Shown piece after piece: positions 15,823 to 16,090 of a stretch of DNA of 16,090 nt. Each line of letters starts with the position of its first letter. Positions within the stretch are counted from its first letter, which is position 1. Source of the DNA: Bacteroidota bacterium (GTDB taxonomy: Bacteria > Bacteroidota > Bacteroidia > 2-12-FULL-35-15); NCBI GenBank assembly GCA_021413595.1, contig JAIOQD010000058.1, forward strand, positions 1-16,090. The letters run 5' to 3'. The notes under the pieces were generated by a model that had not been told where the DNA came from, ran no database searches, and saw only the letters and a list, made by a program, of their open reading frames with translations. Both the position numbers and the translations under genes were made by a program.

Positions 15823-16090
15823 TGCAAGATAACAACGAGATATACCAATTTATGAAGGCTAATAGCCTTACAGATAAAGACGAAAAAACTTTTCTTAACG
15901 AGTATTCAAATCCTCAAAAAGCAAAAGAACTTTATAGTTTTTTTCAAGCAAACAAACTTACAGATAAAGATGAATCTTCTTTTTTTGATACTTACTTAAA
16001 AAAAAAAGAATCTATTCCTTCTTCATCTTTGGATTTACAATCTCAATCATTATTACAGGAAGGTGGTAAAGCTTTAAGTGGTGAAATATT
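15822..16090 (+). CDS. N-terminus of a large virion-associated protein (partial)
   Basis: An ATG at 15822, overlapping the preceding stop as TAATG, opens a frame that stays open to the window end: 89 complete codons. The N-terminus holds two copies of a short motif, residues 7-28 and 37-58, with shared pattern (I/L)Y-x-F-x-x-AN-x-LTDKDE-x-x-F-x-x-x-Y, 30 residues apart, followed by a lysine run and an S/Q-rich linker. I recall similar paired motifs at the start of very large Bacteroidota phage proteins encoded after the tail genes. Those are candidates for ejected cargo, and in crAss-like phages this part of the genome can also hold giant virion RNA polymerase subunits. The rest of the gene is outside the window, so no function is assigned. 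Confidence 0.7.
   Translation, partial: MQDNNEIYQFMKANSLTDKDEKTFLNEYSNPQKAKELYSFFQANKLTDKDESSFFDTYLKKKESIPSSSLDLQSQSLLQEGGKALSGEI
15840..15995 (+). repeat. Two-copy coding repeat (22-residue motif, 90-base period)
   Basis: Copies at 15840-15905 and 15930-15995 encode the LTDKDE motif of the partial last gene. They share the identical core CTTACAGATAAAGA, with the rest diverged more in DNA than in protein, indicating an old, selected duplication. Confidence 0.7.

Overview
The window reads as the virion-structure module of a tailed, podovirus-like phage infecting a Bacteroidota host. Gene content and order (portal, head proteins, scaffold-like protein, major capsid protein, several neck/tail-ring-like proteins, a 1,469-residue beta-rich tail 'muzzle'/stabilisation protein, then internal cargo-like proteins) match crAss-like phages (Crassvirales) and related Bacteroidota podoviruses. 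The host assignment rests on three things seen in the DNA: AT-rich sequence, A-rich leaders with no clear Shine-Dalgarno sequence before nearly all starts, and two good matches to the Bacteroidota -7 promoter element TAnnTTTG in the only places where promoters are expected. The family assignment is from recalled protein families and gene order, not from a search.

Layout, all on the + strand. 1-66: possible 3' end of an upstream gene (terminase large subunit would be expected). 92-119: promoter. 142-5912: head module with portal, a small beta-rich protein, a Dps/ferritin-like protein, an acidic scaffold-like protein and the major capsid protein. 5928-5961: strong hairpin terminator directly after the capsid gene. 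6034-6951: conserved protein of unknown role. 6972-7029: a second strong terminator immediately followed by a promoter. 7053-13822: neck/tail module with three ring/adaptor-like proteins, a GroES-like co-chaperonin between them, and the giant muzzle protein. 13834-16090: three genes for probable internal (ejected) virion proteins; the first looks frameshifted and the last runs off the window.

Genes are packed tightly, with gaps of 2-24 bases or 1-base stop/start overlaps inside modules, and no stretch above 300 bases lacks a gene. The two larger gaps (after the capsid gene and before the first ring gene) each hold a terminator, so the window is probably two or three transcription units that set the capsid : portal : tail ratios. 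All 13 complete genes end in TAA or TAG; none uses TGA.

No tRNA, CRISPR array, insertion sequence, integrase, lysis gene, replication gene or receptor-binding fibre was recognised. The most unusual items are the Dps-like protein with ferroxidase-type residue spacing inside the head operon, the GroES-like co-chaperonin inside the tail operon, the single-base frame disruption in the gene at 13834, and a two-copy 30-residue-period motif at the start of the last protein.
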